From Panaeolus papilionaceus (Eukaryota; Basidiomycota; Agaricomycetes; Agaricales), in the NCBI GenBank assembly GCA_015501605.1, contig JADNRZ010000001.1:1798001-1862000 (forward strand): DNA of 64,000 nucleotides, read 5' to 3'. The notes under the pieces were generated by a model. The model saw only the letters and a program-made list of their open reading frames with translations. It did no database searches and was not told the DNA's origin. Shown here one piece after another: positions 12,485 through 25,802 of the stretch (position 1 is the first letter of the stretch; every line of letters starts with the position of its first letter). Position numbers and translations under genes: made by a program.

Positions 12485-12953
12485 CCCTCCTGCACTGCTG
12501 CAATATCTGCGGAACTACGCAAGGTGATGACGATTTAATGATTAGCCATGTACTTGTTTTTATTTAATGTCTCGTTATTAGTGTATCTTTCTATCCTCCG
12601 CTTTTCGTGCTATTTATTTATATGTAGGAGTCCCACGACTGGCTTGAATGCCCAGTGTCTAATGTCTCCTCCGATGACAGAAGCCCTTGTTTGGGGTCGA
12701 ATCGTGTTCCCTGTAATATAAGTACAAACCAGCGACGTGATCACAAATTATGACAGGCCTAGGTATCTGTAAATTCAGATGTGTTTCCTAATGAGTAACG
12801 GCCCATAAACACAGGAGCCTGGAGGGACTTACTTTGTTATACTAGTATTACGGCAACAACCGAACCAAACAATTCGGAGTCAGTGTTACAGTATGTGCTA
12901 CTTTACCTGTTACAGCAATTCCTCTTTCTCCAGAAACTTCAATTTTCCAGAAT
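12485..12953. other. Intergenic region upstream of VPS24
   Basis: 469 bp between the transcription-factor stop and the VPS24 start. The last bases before the ATG (ttttccagaat) look like a splice acceptor, so a 5'UTR intron is possible. Otherwise I see nothing in it. Confidence 0.4.
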
Positions 12954-13816
12954 ATGCAGGCCATCAACCGCTTTCTCTATGGCCCTACACCAGAAGAAAA
13001 AGTGCGTGCATGGCAAGCCAAACTAAGAGCGGAGCAGCGACAACTGGAAAGGGAAATCCGTCAGGTATGTTCATGGGGTAGTAGAAGTACAGCTCTTTAT
13101 AGGATTCATTCTTTTCAGTTAGATGCAGAAACTAATAAAGCTCGTCAAACTGTCAAACGGCTAGCGAATAAAGGGGATGTTAAATCAGCAAAGATTCTTG
13201 CGCGTGAAGTTGTAAGAAGCAACAAGCAGAAAGACAGGCTTTCAGTCAGTAAAGCCCGGCTTGGATCCATAGGAAACCAGCTATCACAACAGATGGGTTG
13301 GTGGTTTTCGTTTTCTAGAGTTGATTGTGAACGTCATTGACTTGCTCCTGTGTAGCAATGATTAAAGTCACAGGCACACTTCAGAAGTCTACGGAAATCA
13401 TGAAGTTGTCGAATGCACTGATCAAACTACCCCAAATTAGTCAAGTAATGAGAGAGATGAGTATGGAAATGACAAAGGTGCGCATCATGCTCAAGGTTTT
13501 GTTTTCATCTTTCACACACGAAATAACAGGCTGGGATTATGGAGGAGATGCTTGAAGATACCCTTGATATGGACGAAGATGAGGAACTTGAAGAGGAGGC
13601 GGATGCTGAAGTGGACAAAGTGTTGTTCGAGCTCACCAATGGAAAACTAGGCTTAGCGGGATCTGTTTCTTCAGAATTACCAGTAAAGTCGTTTCCTCTC
13701 ATAGTTATATTTTTTACTAAGAAACGGTTTTATAGGCTGTTGAAGACCAAGACGAGGAGACAGATAGGAATATGGAAAAGTACCGTGAACAGTTAAACGG
13801 GCTATTGAGTGGATAA
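12954..13816 (+). CDS. VPS24: ESCRT-III subunit Vps24 / CHMP3
   Basis: This 214-residue Snf7-family protein helps bend and cut membrane at multivesicular endosomes. Exons are 12954-13064, 13119-13296, 13356-13477, 13530-13682 and 13736-13816. A basic N-terminal helix (EKVRAWQAKLRAEQRQLERE) is followed by the KARLGSIGNQL helix, the MIKVTGTLQKSTEIMKL core and the IMEEMLEDTLDMDEDEELEE acidic region. It ends in a short C-terminal helix (MEKYREQLNGLLSG) that would carry the Vps4-binding MIM. Length and layout match CHMP3 rather than Vps2. Confidence 0.93.
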
Positions 13817-13830
13817 TATTAATAAGATTT

Positions 13831-13852
13831 CTTTTTCTTTTCTTTTCTTTTC
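13831..13852 (+). repeat. (CTTTT)n simple repeat
   Basis: A short pentanucleotide tract directly after the VPS24 stop. A second short tandem (GACTT-type, about 13899-13920) follows. Both lie in the 3' flank, with no coding role. Confidence 0.6.
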
Positions 13853-13985
13853 GTTGTATTACGGTTTGTATTTGAACTACATAGTAATAGTATATATCTT
13901 GACTTGACTTGGCTTGACTGGAATGTAATGATGCTTTACCTGAGTCCTATCTTATCGTCATAACCAGCCTCTTATTATGTAATCT

Positions 13986-13991
13986 CACGTG
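13986..13991. promoter_or_regulatory. CACGTG E-box upstream of IDH2
   Basis: TCACGTG core 75 bp before the IDH2 start codon. The IDH1 gene has the same core 96 bp before its start, so the pair may be co-regulated. This is inference from position only. Confidence 0.45.
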
Positions 13992-14065
13992 TCCGCCTCA
14001 TCGGTCAACTAAATTTCGATTTCCGTTACTCCAGCAACAATCTTTGACCTGTACTTCTTTTTACG

Positions 14066-15883
<1,818 letters not shown>

Positions 15884-16407
15884 AGTACCATCAGCACGAA
15901 CGTTGCTCCCACCTAGATTAGATTATAATTTTGGTTTAAAGCCTTCTACAACATTACAACGCATGAGTGCTGGTGTTCTGCATAACTTAGAGTCGCCTCT
16001 ATTTAGTTAGTTTATACCTGAATTGACCCTTGTTGAGTTTAGTCATAGGAGGTAATGAACATGTCGCGCCATACAGACACAAGCAATACTCGTGGGAAGT
16101 ATCATTGAGCTTGGACCTGCCTGAATTCCTTTACAACCAAGTCATCACCAAGTGCCCTTCATTTTCACCACACAACAACTCCTGATAAAAAAACACCCAA
16201 CTAGCATTCTTTCTTCTCACTCGCCCCACAGGGCAAAGCCTTACAACCAACAGTCTATCATTCCAGGTCAGTATTGTCACTTGATTGTAGAAACTCAAAT
16301 TCAACTTTTTTTGTCTGTTGGGTAGGGCACCCAACTTCCTGGTTTCAAGCAACAAATAATATCAACAACTCTGTAATATTTCTGCTCGCAATTACTTTAC
16401 GAACGAC
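15884..16407. other. Intergenic region, IDH2 3' flank and SSD1 promoter
   Basis: 524 bp with no recognisable gene. The second half is pyrimidine-rich leader sequence (for example 16146-16220) and may include part of the long SSD1 5'UTR. Confidence 0.4.
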
Positions 16408-19400
16408 ATGACCGATGAGATAACGCCACAAACTCAACCTTCTGCAAAGAAGGATGAGAAGAAGCCTATCGGCACAGCAAACCCTCGTGGAGCAAAGAGG
16501 CAGCCTTCTGTTTCGTCTAACTCCCGAGGCGGAGGCACGAGGCCCTCTTCCAGAGGAAGTAATACCAATAAGAAACCCGCTACCAACCCATCTGCGCTTG
16601 AGTCAGGCTCCGACACAGCGTCTAAGAAGGGATCAGACACGAACAACAAAAAGCAGGACAATCGTGGCAAGCCTCAGACCGGAGGGCGTGGTCAAGCTCA
16701 CCGTAAGGGTCAACCTTCTGCTTCTCAAGGAGGACGTAATGCCCGGGATCAATCTAAACCATCAGGATCTCCCGCTCCCTCCCAAACCAAAGAGTCTAGC
16801 GACGCGTTGTCTTCCCTCCAACGAGTAATCGCAGACCTTAAAACTACTTCTCCAGTTCAAGGTCCCGCTGGTGCGAACAATCCAGCGTCGATGGCAAATC
16901 CTCTGCCCTCTCATCCCCTCCACGCTCCTTCCTTCCAGTCAGGGCTGGAACATATGGTAGCATAGGTCAACAACAACAAGACCAACAGAAGCATCGCAAG
17001 GCTGCCTCACTCGGAAACTCTGGTTTGTCCGGTAACTTCAATTCATACGCACCACATCTTGGTGTAACTATGGAAGATGTTGAAGATGGCCAATCATTCG
17101 AAGAGGGTGAAATCTCCGAGCGTATCTTCGGACAACAACCTGGTCACCAACCGCGTTCCCAATCGCAAAGCTTTATGGCTCCACGTTTCGCTGCCCTCGC
17201 CCAACAAGAACAACAAGATGGTGTCGGACCATCTGGTCGCCCACAGTTGGCTCCTGGCTTTTCTTTTGGAGCCCGTACGCGTGGTGGTGGTTTACCTTTG
17301 GGACCTCCGATCAACGAAGAAGATATTGGATTCCAGTTCCCGCAGCAGCAAACATTCCCAACCGATTTACCCCAAGATAATATCCACAGGAAGAGTGATA
17401 CTGGCGAAATCAGCGGAATCATGGCTGAACAGGTATGTCGACCCTTCACCTAGGAGACGATTGTCAGAACTAACAATACAAAGATTGCCATTCAAAACCA
17501 AATCGAAGCTCTTCAGCAACAACAACAAGCTCTTTATCAGCAACAATTGGCTTCGGGTCAGGTTTTATCCTACCAAACCCCTGGGCTTGCGCCAAACCGT
17601 GGTGCTCATCGCCGCGTTCAAAGTACTGTCCCCATGAATTCCGGTGGGAGTAATTTTGGTTCCTCTCAACCCATGGGTCAATTTGGCAACCTTGCTTCCC
17701 TCAACCTGGGACTGGACGGCCAACCTCAAGGTGTACCCCGTGGACACGGACGAAGACACAGTGTCAATGTTGTTAACAAATCCATCAGCCAACCAGGAAT
17801 GGGCTCTGTTGGTCTTGATAGTTTCGATGATGGATTCATTCCCCCTTCAAATATGGGCGGTCATTCCCGGCAAGGCTCGCGCGTTGATGCTAGCTGGCGT
17901 ATTAGTGAGTACCGATCTAATTGTCATGCTGCCCAAGTTAATTTTTTTTTCTATTAGACGGAGGTGTTGGTGGACTTCAAGGCAACAATGCCGCTTTTGC
18001 GGACCTCGCCCAGGCTCAAGCCCAGCTTCAAAGTCTTCAACAATTCCGTGCTGCTGCTGGAGGACATCATCACAAGATGGCTTCCTTTAGCTTCCCCAAT
18101 ATGCTTCCCAATATGATGGCAGCGAACATGATGGGTCTTGGACTCGGTGGCGTTAATCTACTTCAACAGCAACAACAACAATTCCAGTCTCAGCTGCAGC
18201 AGCAGTCTACTCAGCCACAAAGGAAGTCTCTCTTTGCTCCTTATCTTCCGCAGGCGTCTTTGCCACCTCTTCTCGCTGCCGGTAAATTGGTCGTCGGTAT
18301 CTTGCGTGTTAACAAGCGCAACCGCTCTGACGCGTATGTGGCCACCGAGGTATTAGACGCGGATATCTACATTTGTGGTTCCAAGGATCGTAATCGTGCG
18401 CTAGAGGGTGACATTGTCGCCGTTGAGCTTCTCGATGTTGACGAAGTTTGGGGCACCAAAAAGGAGAAGGAAGAGAAGAAGCGTAAGAAGGAAGAAAATG
18501 CTGCATATGATTCAAGGTCTGGACGCAAGGATGATAAGAAGAAAGACGACGTCGAGGTCGAAGGCCAGGGCTTGATGCTCTTTGAAGACGAGGAGTACGT
18601 GTAATATTCGTTATGATTTACCAGTGTCCTAACGTTGTTCAACAGGGTTACTGATGAAGTCAAACCTCAGTTCGCTGGTCATGTCGTAGCCGTTGTAGAG
18701 CGCATGCCTGGCCAATTGTTCTCGGGAACCCTTGGTCTCCTCCGCCCTTCCTCGGCTGCTACCAAGGAAAAGCAAGAGGCCGAGCGACGTGAACGTGAAG
18801 GCGACAAAGGAGATGAGCCCCGTCGCACCATTGAGCGACCTAAGATTGTCTGGTTCAAACCTACAGATAAACGAGTCCCGTTGATCGCAATCCCCACTGA
18901 GCAAGCTCCTCTTGACTTTGTCCAGAATTCCGAGGCTTATGTGAATAAACTCTTCGTTGCATGCATCAAGCGTCATGTAAGTAATACGCTTTATAGATCG
19001 TTGCCATCTAAAAAATTATTTCAGCCCATCAGCTCTCTTCATCCATTCGGTACTCTTGTTGAGGAGCTTGGACCCATTGGTGATATTGAAGTAGAGACCA
19101 GCGCGCTTCTCAAGGATTGCAACTTCCCTACAGAGGAATTCACCGACAATGTCATCAAGTGCTTGCCCCCCATCCCTTGGAGGTAGTGCTCATGACTCAA
19201 AACATGAAAACCTCACTAACGTGGACTCTTTTTTTTTTAGCATTCCAGAACGCGAGTTAGAGCTTCGTAAGGATATGCGCAACGAGAGGATCTTCAGTAT
19301 CGACCCAGAGACTGCTAAAGACGTGGATGATGCCGTCTCCGTCAAGAAGAACGATGATGGGACCTACGACGTTGGTATCCACATCGCAGATGTCTCATTC

Positions 19401-21319
19401 TTCGTCAAGCCCAACACGGCTCTTGACCGCGATGCTCGCAAGCGGGCCACCAGCGTTTATTTAGTTCAGCGCGCAGTGCCAATGTTGCCACCCACTCTCA
19501 GTGAGCAATTGTGCAGTCTGCTTCCCAATCAGGATCGACTTGCGTTCTCCGTTATCTTCACTATGGATAGTGAGGCTAAGGTTGTCAAGAAGTGGTTCGG
19601 AAAGACCATCATCAAGTACAGTTTAGTACTAATATATTTGGACTCGTAGCTGACTCCCATTTAGATCCACTGCCAAACTTGCTTATTCGGACGCTCAACG
19701 AGTCATCGACGGCCAATCTTTGGGAGAGGCCAAGGTTGAGTCTTCTGAACTCGCAAGCCAAATCGAGCAAGACATTATTGTTCTGCGGAATCTGGCAGAG
19801 AAGCTTCGGTCTCAAAGATTCAAGAACGGTGCTCTCAGCCTTGAAAGCCCGTCGCTCTCCTTTACGCTCGACGAAAATGGATATCCAACTGATTGCGACC
19901 AATACGACCGCACAGAGGCAAACACACTTATCGAAGAGGTATTTTGTTTTTTATGTTATTTTTTTTTTGCATCCAACCCTTCTGACAACCGTTAAGTTCA
20001 TGCTACTTACAAATATTGCTGTTGCTCAACAAATTGCTGTTGCTCTCCCAGAACAGGCGTTGCTCAGGCGTCACGACACCCCTGTCGAACGCCGCTTGGT
20101 ATGTGTTATATGTCTTGTTTTTTGGGCGATGCCTTATGTTCTGTTGTTAGAATGCCTTTGTCGAGCGTGCTCAACGCTTGGGTCACAACATGGATACATC
20201 CTCATCCGGCGCCTTAATGAAGTCTTTTGACGCTGTTCAGGACCCCACAGCTCGCAAGTTATTGGAGCTTCTTTCGTTCAAGGCCACGCAACGCGCCAAG
20301 TATTTCTGTGCTGGAATGCTCGACATTGCGAAGTACGGTCACTACGCGCTTAATGTTCCGCTGTATACCCACTTTACTTCACCCATCCGGCGTTACGCTG
20401 ATGTGCTCGTCCATCGACAACTGGAGGCAGTTCTGCAAGGTGGTGGTGGGTACATTCATTTTGACGGCCGAACATTACCTGACACTCAGGCCAGCTGAAG
20501 CTAAATTTACCATGGACCGGGATGCTGTGGCAAAAGTCGCTCAACAGTGCAATATGTAGGTCATCATCAATATAAGCAAAACACCAAACTGACAAACATG
20601 AATACAGTAAACGTGATTCGGCGACCTTGGCTCAAGAGCAATCTACGCATCTTTTCCTTTGTGTTCTGATTTCAGACCTTACACAACGCTATGGTCCCGT
20701 AATCCGACAAGCGAAGGTTGTTGGTGTCTTGGACTCCGCTTTCGATGTTCTTGTCCCGGAATTCGGCATCGAAAAGCGTGTTCATGTTGATCAGATGCCT
20801 ATTGATGTATGTACATTGTCTCCCCCCCATTTTTGCACTTCTAACAATACTTGCATCACGATCCAGAACCATGTCTATGACGAACACACTCATACCCTTC
20901 AAATTTACTGGTCTGACAAGGACGTCATCACCTGGCTCGCCGAGAACAGCGACGATGAGCACCTTAAGAAAGTGAAAAAGAACGCCGAACAACACGCAGT
21001 GAAGATGGAAGTTGTCTCTCGCCCTGTCTATGACGAGAAAGCCTTATTCGATGAGGACGACGATGACGAAATTGTCCTCGGGCGTGACGATGGTCAAGAT
21101 CCCATGACCTCGGATAAGCCAGAAACTTCCAAACAGCGTTTGCGTTCCGTTGCTAAAGTCAAGCCTGAGTTTGAGGGCCTTCGCTCGACCGCCGATCACA
21201 AGATTCAAGATATCAGGGAATTGATGTCGGTACCAGTCATTGTTACTGCCGACCTGACCAAGAGCCCTCCTGTGATCAAGGTCTACAGCGTTAACCCCTA
21301 CGCTGCACCCTCCAAGTAA
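16408..21319 (+). CDS. SSD1: Ssd1/Dis3L2-family RNA-binding protein with RNB domain
   Basis: This large cytoplasmic mRNA-binding protein of the RNase II superfamily is linked in yeast to cell-wall mRNA control. Best model, 1425 residues: 16408-16870, 16939-17432, 17484-17904, 17958-18600, 18646-18976, 19025-19182, 19241-19615, 19665-19938, 19997-20098, 20151-20449, 20490-20555, 20608-20806 and 20867-21319. Order: disordered Gln/Ser-rich N terminus, cold-shock domains ([28 protein letters not shown]), RNB domain, S1-like C terminus. The RNB motif [14 protein letters not shown] (about 857-870) keeps all four catalytic aspartates, and SPIRRYAD is intact. Yeast Ssd1 is a pseudonuclease, so this copy may still cut RNA. 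The frame changes near 16871-16945 by intron or a 1-nt shift. Confidence 0.9.
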
Positions 21320-21876
21320 ACCAATCACCCTCACTGTATGCTTCAGCCACCTATGATTTTTCTCCTAACCTATATGCCTTTTGTCGTTACCATCTGTCAT
21401 GTTCTCCTTATGGTTTTTGTGACGGTGTTTATGCTTCTTCGTAATTCGTCTCTTACAAGTATGTTTCTTCGCCTTGCAAGTTCGCAAGCTGCGTTTAACA
21501 ACATTTCCATCCATATTACTTGTCAACCATAACTATCCTGTATCACTCCCCCCCTTTCGATTAACATTTAACTGATCTGCCTTCGCGTCGCTCTTTGCTG
21601 TTATTGAAAAGTAGGTTGTATTGAGTGTGACTATGACAGGAAGACGGTTGTTGTATAGGTCGGGGCGCACCAGAAACGTAGGTTCACCCTACCAATAGTA
21701 AAGAAGGAGCAAATATCGAATAAACAATGCGAGAGTAAAAGATTGTGATGCACATGGATAGAACCATGAAAGAAACCTATATCCAATACAAACGGTGAAT
21801 AGAAAAGTATAAACTACAGTATTGTGGTCATAACAGATGGCATTAGGTCATGAACATGGACAATGCATAAAGTCAG
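21320..21876. other. Tail-to-tail intergenic region SSD1 / BTB gene
   Basis: 557 bp between converging stop codons, presumably the two 3'UTRs. Only short unsupported reading frames occur. No repeat or RNA gene seen. Confidence 0.4.
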
Positions 21877-23583
21877 TTATATCCAACCACCCGGCGTCGT
21901 CTTCAAGCTTTTCACACTATTCCTGGATTGGCTTTGGCGACTATTACTCCGTTGCTGCAGAGCAGGTCCAGGACCTTCCCATGACTGAGGGGTCGGAGGG
22001 GAGCGCGACCGCGAATCGCGTCCAACTGGTGCCGAGGCCAACTCTTTGGCAGATTGGGCGCCTTTGCTTTGGTTCTTCGCAAACATGCCTGGGTCTGACA
22101 TGGCAGCTGGTGTCGAAATGCTGTTCCGTTCATTAGTGGCCTCCCCGTGCTCTAACAGTGTTTGCATGCTATAGACGGAAGCATGCAAGCTATGAAGGGA
22201 GGCAGCAGATGTGCTGTTTCCGCGCGCATGCACCCGAGGACCATAACGAAGTCGGATCTCATCCGTACATAGCTTGTAGAGACCCTCGAGGTTCAGGTAT
22301 GCAGCCTCGTCGCGTGCCTCGATCAAGCTCTCTAGTTTGGAGGTGGTCGAGTTCGATGCATGGATTTGTAGGGCACGAGGAAGCGTTTCAGGCTGCCCTG
22401 CGACGACAGGTGTGCGGAGATAATTTAGGATATGAGCGTAACTGCCAGTGGAAAAAGATGTCAGAAGGTTGTCATATGTCTCCATTCTGTAATAAAAAAA
22501 ATAGACCACTTACGGAGCACTAGCACGATCCAAAAAAATATGAAGTGCTGCCGTAGAAGGCACCAGACCTTGGGACGTGAGATGGTGTCGATAGGTAGCC
22601 ATGTCGTCGCTAGCTGTCGAATAAACCGAGGCAGTCATCGAATTGAAAGAGTTCTCGTACTCGGGACGGCCCAAGATGGATTGGAGATATTCCGACAAGT
22701 GGGAAGAATGAGAGTTGATGGTAGCGAAGGTTGTCTTGTATGTCTGTGTGCATGTCTCGATTGTAATTATGAGCTTCGAGGGATCAATCATATTCGAAGG
22801 TGGTTCCGATAACAGGATGGCGGAGAACGGCGGAGGTTGAGTGGATGCTGCAATATGCGCAGGCAGCGGCGGAACGACTGGAGCCTCTTCATCGCGTGAG
22901 CTTGTTGAAATGGAGCGATTCTTTAGTGAGGACCTGCGGGATAGACTCGAAGAGCCCGAAGAAGAAGATTGCATGGGAATGGGAGCAGGTGGAGGTGCAC
23001 GATTGGGACGCGGTGGCGATTTAGGCACCTCAAACCGACTATGTCTACTGTCCTCTGAGTCGTCAAGAGGAAGAGGAGGAAGAGGAGGACTACAAGGTGG
23101 GGAAAGAGGTTCGTCCACCAATGTCGATGCAACGGAAGGAGATGGTGACTTGTTCTTTTTAACTTTGACCTCTGGTTCGTCTCTCTTGTCCTTCTTACCG
23201 AGAGAGGTCTTGGATGCTGATAGAGACTGTTTATCCTCATAGTTCAGTCTAACTCCTGTTTCCCGTAGAGCTTCATCTGGGGTTCGCACAACAGTGGCGC
23301 CAGCGCCGAGGGTGCCTGTTCTTGGAGCTACAAGGTCAAGAGAGCGAACTAATTTAGGTTCTGAAATGCGAACGGGTGGCTTTGAAGGAGTGTAAGAAGA
23401 TGAAGTTGAAGTTGGAGTAGCTGTACGAGACAACCAGTGCATCGTGTTGGTTATTGAAGGCATCTTTGTGTGAGATGAAGTTGTAGTTCTAGGGGAAATT
23501 GGAACAGAGTTAGACTGTGAAGATATAGTGACAGGGTGTTGAGTGTGTATAGGGCGTGGCTGAACGTGCTGTGATCGGTTCAT
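21877..23583 (-). CDS. BTB/POZ (T1-type) domain protein, function unknown
   Basis: A 544-residue protein in two exons, 23583-22514 and 22441-21877. The first about 260 residues are Ser/Pro-rich and disordered, with runs of PP and SSS. A BTB/T1-like fold follows, from LIITIETCTQTYKTTFATI through IFLDRASAPYAHILNYLRT, the T1 signature seen in KCTD-type proteins. The rest is a helical segment (LIEARDEAAYLNLEGLYKLC) and a Ser/Arg-rich tail. The single intron falls inside the T1 motif and its removal restores it exactly. Such proteins often form adaptor oligomers for cullin-3, but I cannot assign a target. Confidence 0.75.
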
Positions 23584-23600
23584 GGCTCGAGGTCAAAGGG

Positions 23601-23627
23601 GAAAAAGAAAAGAAAAGAAAAGAAAAA
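23601..23627 (-). repeat. (CTTTT)n tract in the BTB gene 5' leader
   Basis: An (AAAAG)n run on the plus strand immediately upstream of the BTB start codon, reading as a pyrimidine tract on the sense strand. Common for fungal core promoters. Confidence 0.5.
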
Positions 23628-23724
23628 TAAAAAAATACAAAGTCTTTAAGTCCCTTTTCAATTCTAACCTACAATAGAACAATAACGCAGTCTATTTTTG
23701 GACACACAATGAACATTTAAGCAC

Positions 23725-23730
23725 CACGTG
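23725..23730. promoter_or_regulatory. CACGTG E-box between divergent BTB and Rpr2-like genes
   Basis: CCACGTGA within the 232-bp spacer between two divergent start codons, 142 bp from one and 86 bp from the other. It could serve both genes. Confidence 0.4.
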
Positions 23731-23815
23731 ACCTTTATTGTCCTTATGGTAATCATTGACAACAACAATTGTTCTTGTACAAACATCCATTATTCCCATT
23801 CTTCATCATAATATC

Positions 23816-24385
23816 ATGGATCCGTCTACAACAAAATTTCAAAATTCTTTGTCACTGTCCCTGGTTCCAGTTTCTCATCAACTAGCAGCTCTACATACGT
23901 CAAGGACACGCAGTTATCATTCAGATTACTCGTGCAGGAGATGTGGCTCAGAACTTTCTCTTACCTTACGCCTTGTGGCCACCAAACCGTCATCGCGTGC
24001 TAGAAAATCAGCCTGTTTGGCCTGCGGATATGTAACTTTTATCGCTTATGACAGGGGTACTTCCTCTTTATCCCAAACTCGGACAAGTTCATCCAATATG
24101 AAACGCCTCGTAGAAACATACCCCCAGCAACAGTCAATCTTTACGACCACTTCAGCAAGTTCATCGACACCTTTACCAACTAGCGAATTTTCATCAAAAA
24201 CGCCACAATTAAGCTCGACGGCCACATCGCAACATACTGCAAAAATGACTGGTCCAAGGTCAAAAAACAAAACCGCTACCCTGCAACACATGCTTCAACG
24301 GAATCGCCTCAAGGATAAACAACGTTCCGCCAAGGATCAGCAGACCAAACCAGGAAGCTTGTCCTCGTTCCTCAGCAACCTTTAG
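23816..24385 (+). CDS. Rpr2/Snm1/Rpp21-like RNase P/MRP subunit (tentative)
   Basis: An intronless protein of 189 residues from the ATG at 23816; an in-frame extension begins at 23756. An N-terminal helix is followed by CRRCG and, about 28 residues on, CLACG: two CxxC pairs around a basic RLVATKPSSRARKS segment, as in the zinc ribbon of the Rpr2/Rpp21/Snm1 family. That family handles pre-tRNA or pre-rRNA processing in RNase P/MRP. The middle is Ser/Thr-rich, and the end is strongly basic (NRLKDKQRSAKDQQTK). The family call rests on the four cysteines and the basic tail; a generic zinc-ribbon protein is the alternative. Confidence 0.55.
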   Translation: MDPSTTKFQNSLSLSLVPVSHQLAALHTSRTRSYHSDYSCRRCGSELSLTLRLVATKPSSRARKSACLACGYVTFIAYDRGTSSLSQTRTSSSNMKRLVETYPQQQSIFTTTSASSSTPLPTSEFSSKTPQLSSTATSQHTAKMTGPRSKNKTATLQHMLQRNRLKDKQRSAKDQQTKPGSLSSFLSNL

Positions 24386-24475
24386 CCATTTCCCACATTC
24401 AAATAAATTTCTATATAGTGCTATTATTATGCTCGTAAGTGTGTCTGCCAGATATTCTCAGTCTAATATTTCTCT

Positions 24476-25802
24476 CTATGCACTATCAGAACTTCGACTC
24501 CCCGCGTCTGTCGCCTTCTTTTCGTCCAAAGTATGTCGATCCTCCCTAACAAATCGGCCAGGCCAAAACGGAACATATACCACGATAGCCACGAACAAAG
24601 GCAGTGTGTCCAGGCCGTAGAAGAGTGGCTCTGACTTGGTCAGTGGCCCTTGGAATCCCTCGCCTAGCTCGATAACTCTGAAGCACGATCGGATCTATGA
24701 CAACTCGTGTTAGCTTAGAGCACCAAGGACCGGTAGCAAACATAGTATCATACCAGAATTCCAATACAACTGAGGAATAGGACCACTGCCAAAGTTAACC
24801 AGGAATTATACCACTTTCCGCTCTTGTCCTTCTTCCATACATCAGGCCTGTTGTTGCGAACTCGGTATAAAAAGACAAGATAGATGATACTGAAGCACAA
24901 GAATGACAACAACTGAGCAGCCAGTCCTCCTAAAAACACCTATTAAAGTATTAGCTTCGTGCTTCACAATCGGTCAATGACAAAGCGTTACCCTAGATCC
25001 AGCTAGCGCTCGGTCAGGATCATTGGCCGATATGCTCATAGAACCGCCAATCGCCTAGAATGCAAAAACGTATGTTAATGATGGTGTCATAAAGTCTGCA
25101 AATTGTAGCACTCACTTGGATCAGGAACGTTGTTATGTCTGAGGAAATGAACACGATCGTAATTTTCCGAGGATTGACCAAAAGGAACTCGTCTGCTTGC
25201 AGGTATTTAGCTAATCTTCCTAGTAAAACATAGTCCGCCGCAATGAATGCACATGGCTTCAGAAACTAGGTCAGAATGTGATACGAAGTCATAGCTTCTT
25301 TAGTTATTTTACATACCGAGAGTACCACAAATAAGTATTCCGCGATGTAGATCCCTTTGGATTGTGGGTGAAGGTGAAGGCCAAACCGGAATGACAGCCC
25401 TAATGCAAAGCCTTGCAACCAAACGAGTTGAGCAAGAAAGTAAGGAAATTGTGACAAGACGACTAACAGTACGCCCCGATAGTCATTGAAAGCATCCACT
25501 TCGCTCACCAGCGCCATATGCAAAGACTTTGTAAAACAGCAGTTACTAGTACGAGGGCTGCAAAGACCGAACTTAACACAACGGCAGTCAATCTGCTCAG
25601 AAAAAGGCGTACCAACGGCAATGCCCGTCAGCGTATTGGACGCGATATATTTGAGAGGGTTGTATGGGTCATTTTTAGGGTCTGCAAAGGGATCAGGGCG
25701 AGGTATATTGTGTTTTATGGCGGCTTCAACGCATGGTACCAATGTCGCTCCCAGCGCTAAAGCTACCGCCAAGGCTAACCGTCGTCGCACAAGAATTCCC
25801 AT
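24476..25802 (-). CDS. RTA1-like seven-TM lipid-translocating exporter, interrupted by an in-frame TGA
   Basis: An RTA1/RSB1-type membrane protein; relatives export long-chain bases or give resistance to toxic lipids. Exons are 25802-25613, 25545-25468, 25411-25317, 25256-25116, 25054-24992, 24939-24754 and 24694-24476 (324 codons). Family landmarks are clear: YNPLKYIASNTLTGIAV, KWMLSMTIGAYCFALG, IAEYLFVVLSPCAFIAADYV, FISSDITTFLIQAIGGSM and FRVIELGEGFQG. At 25507-25505 the codon between CIWRW and AKWML is TGA, where relatives have a residue. All other exons keep frame and splice sites, so this is either a very young pseudogene, a base error, or stop-codon readthrough. No alternative splice I tried keeps the conserved segment. 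Confidence 0.72.

Noticed and set aside
25505..25507. TGA in the RTA1-like gene as a selenocysteine codon
   Set aside because: Most fungi, basidiomycetes included as far as I know, lack selenoprotein machinery, and relatives do not have Cys at this place.
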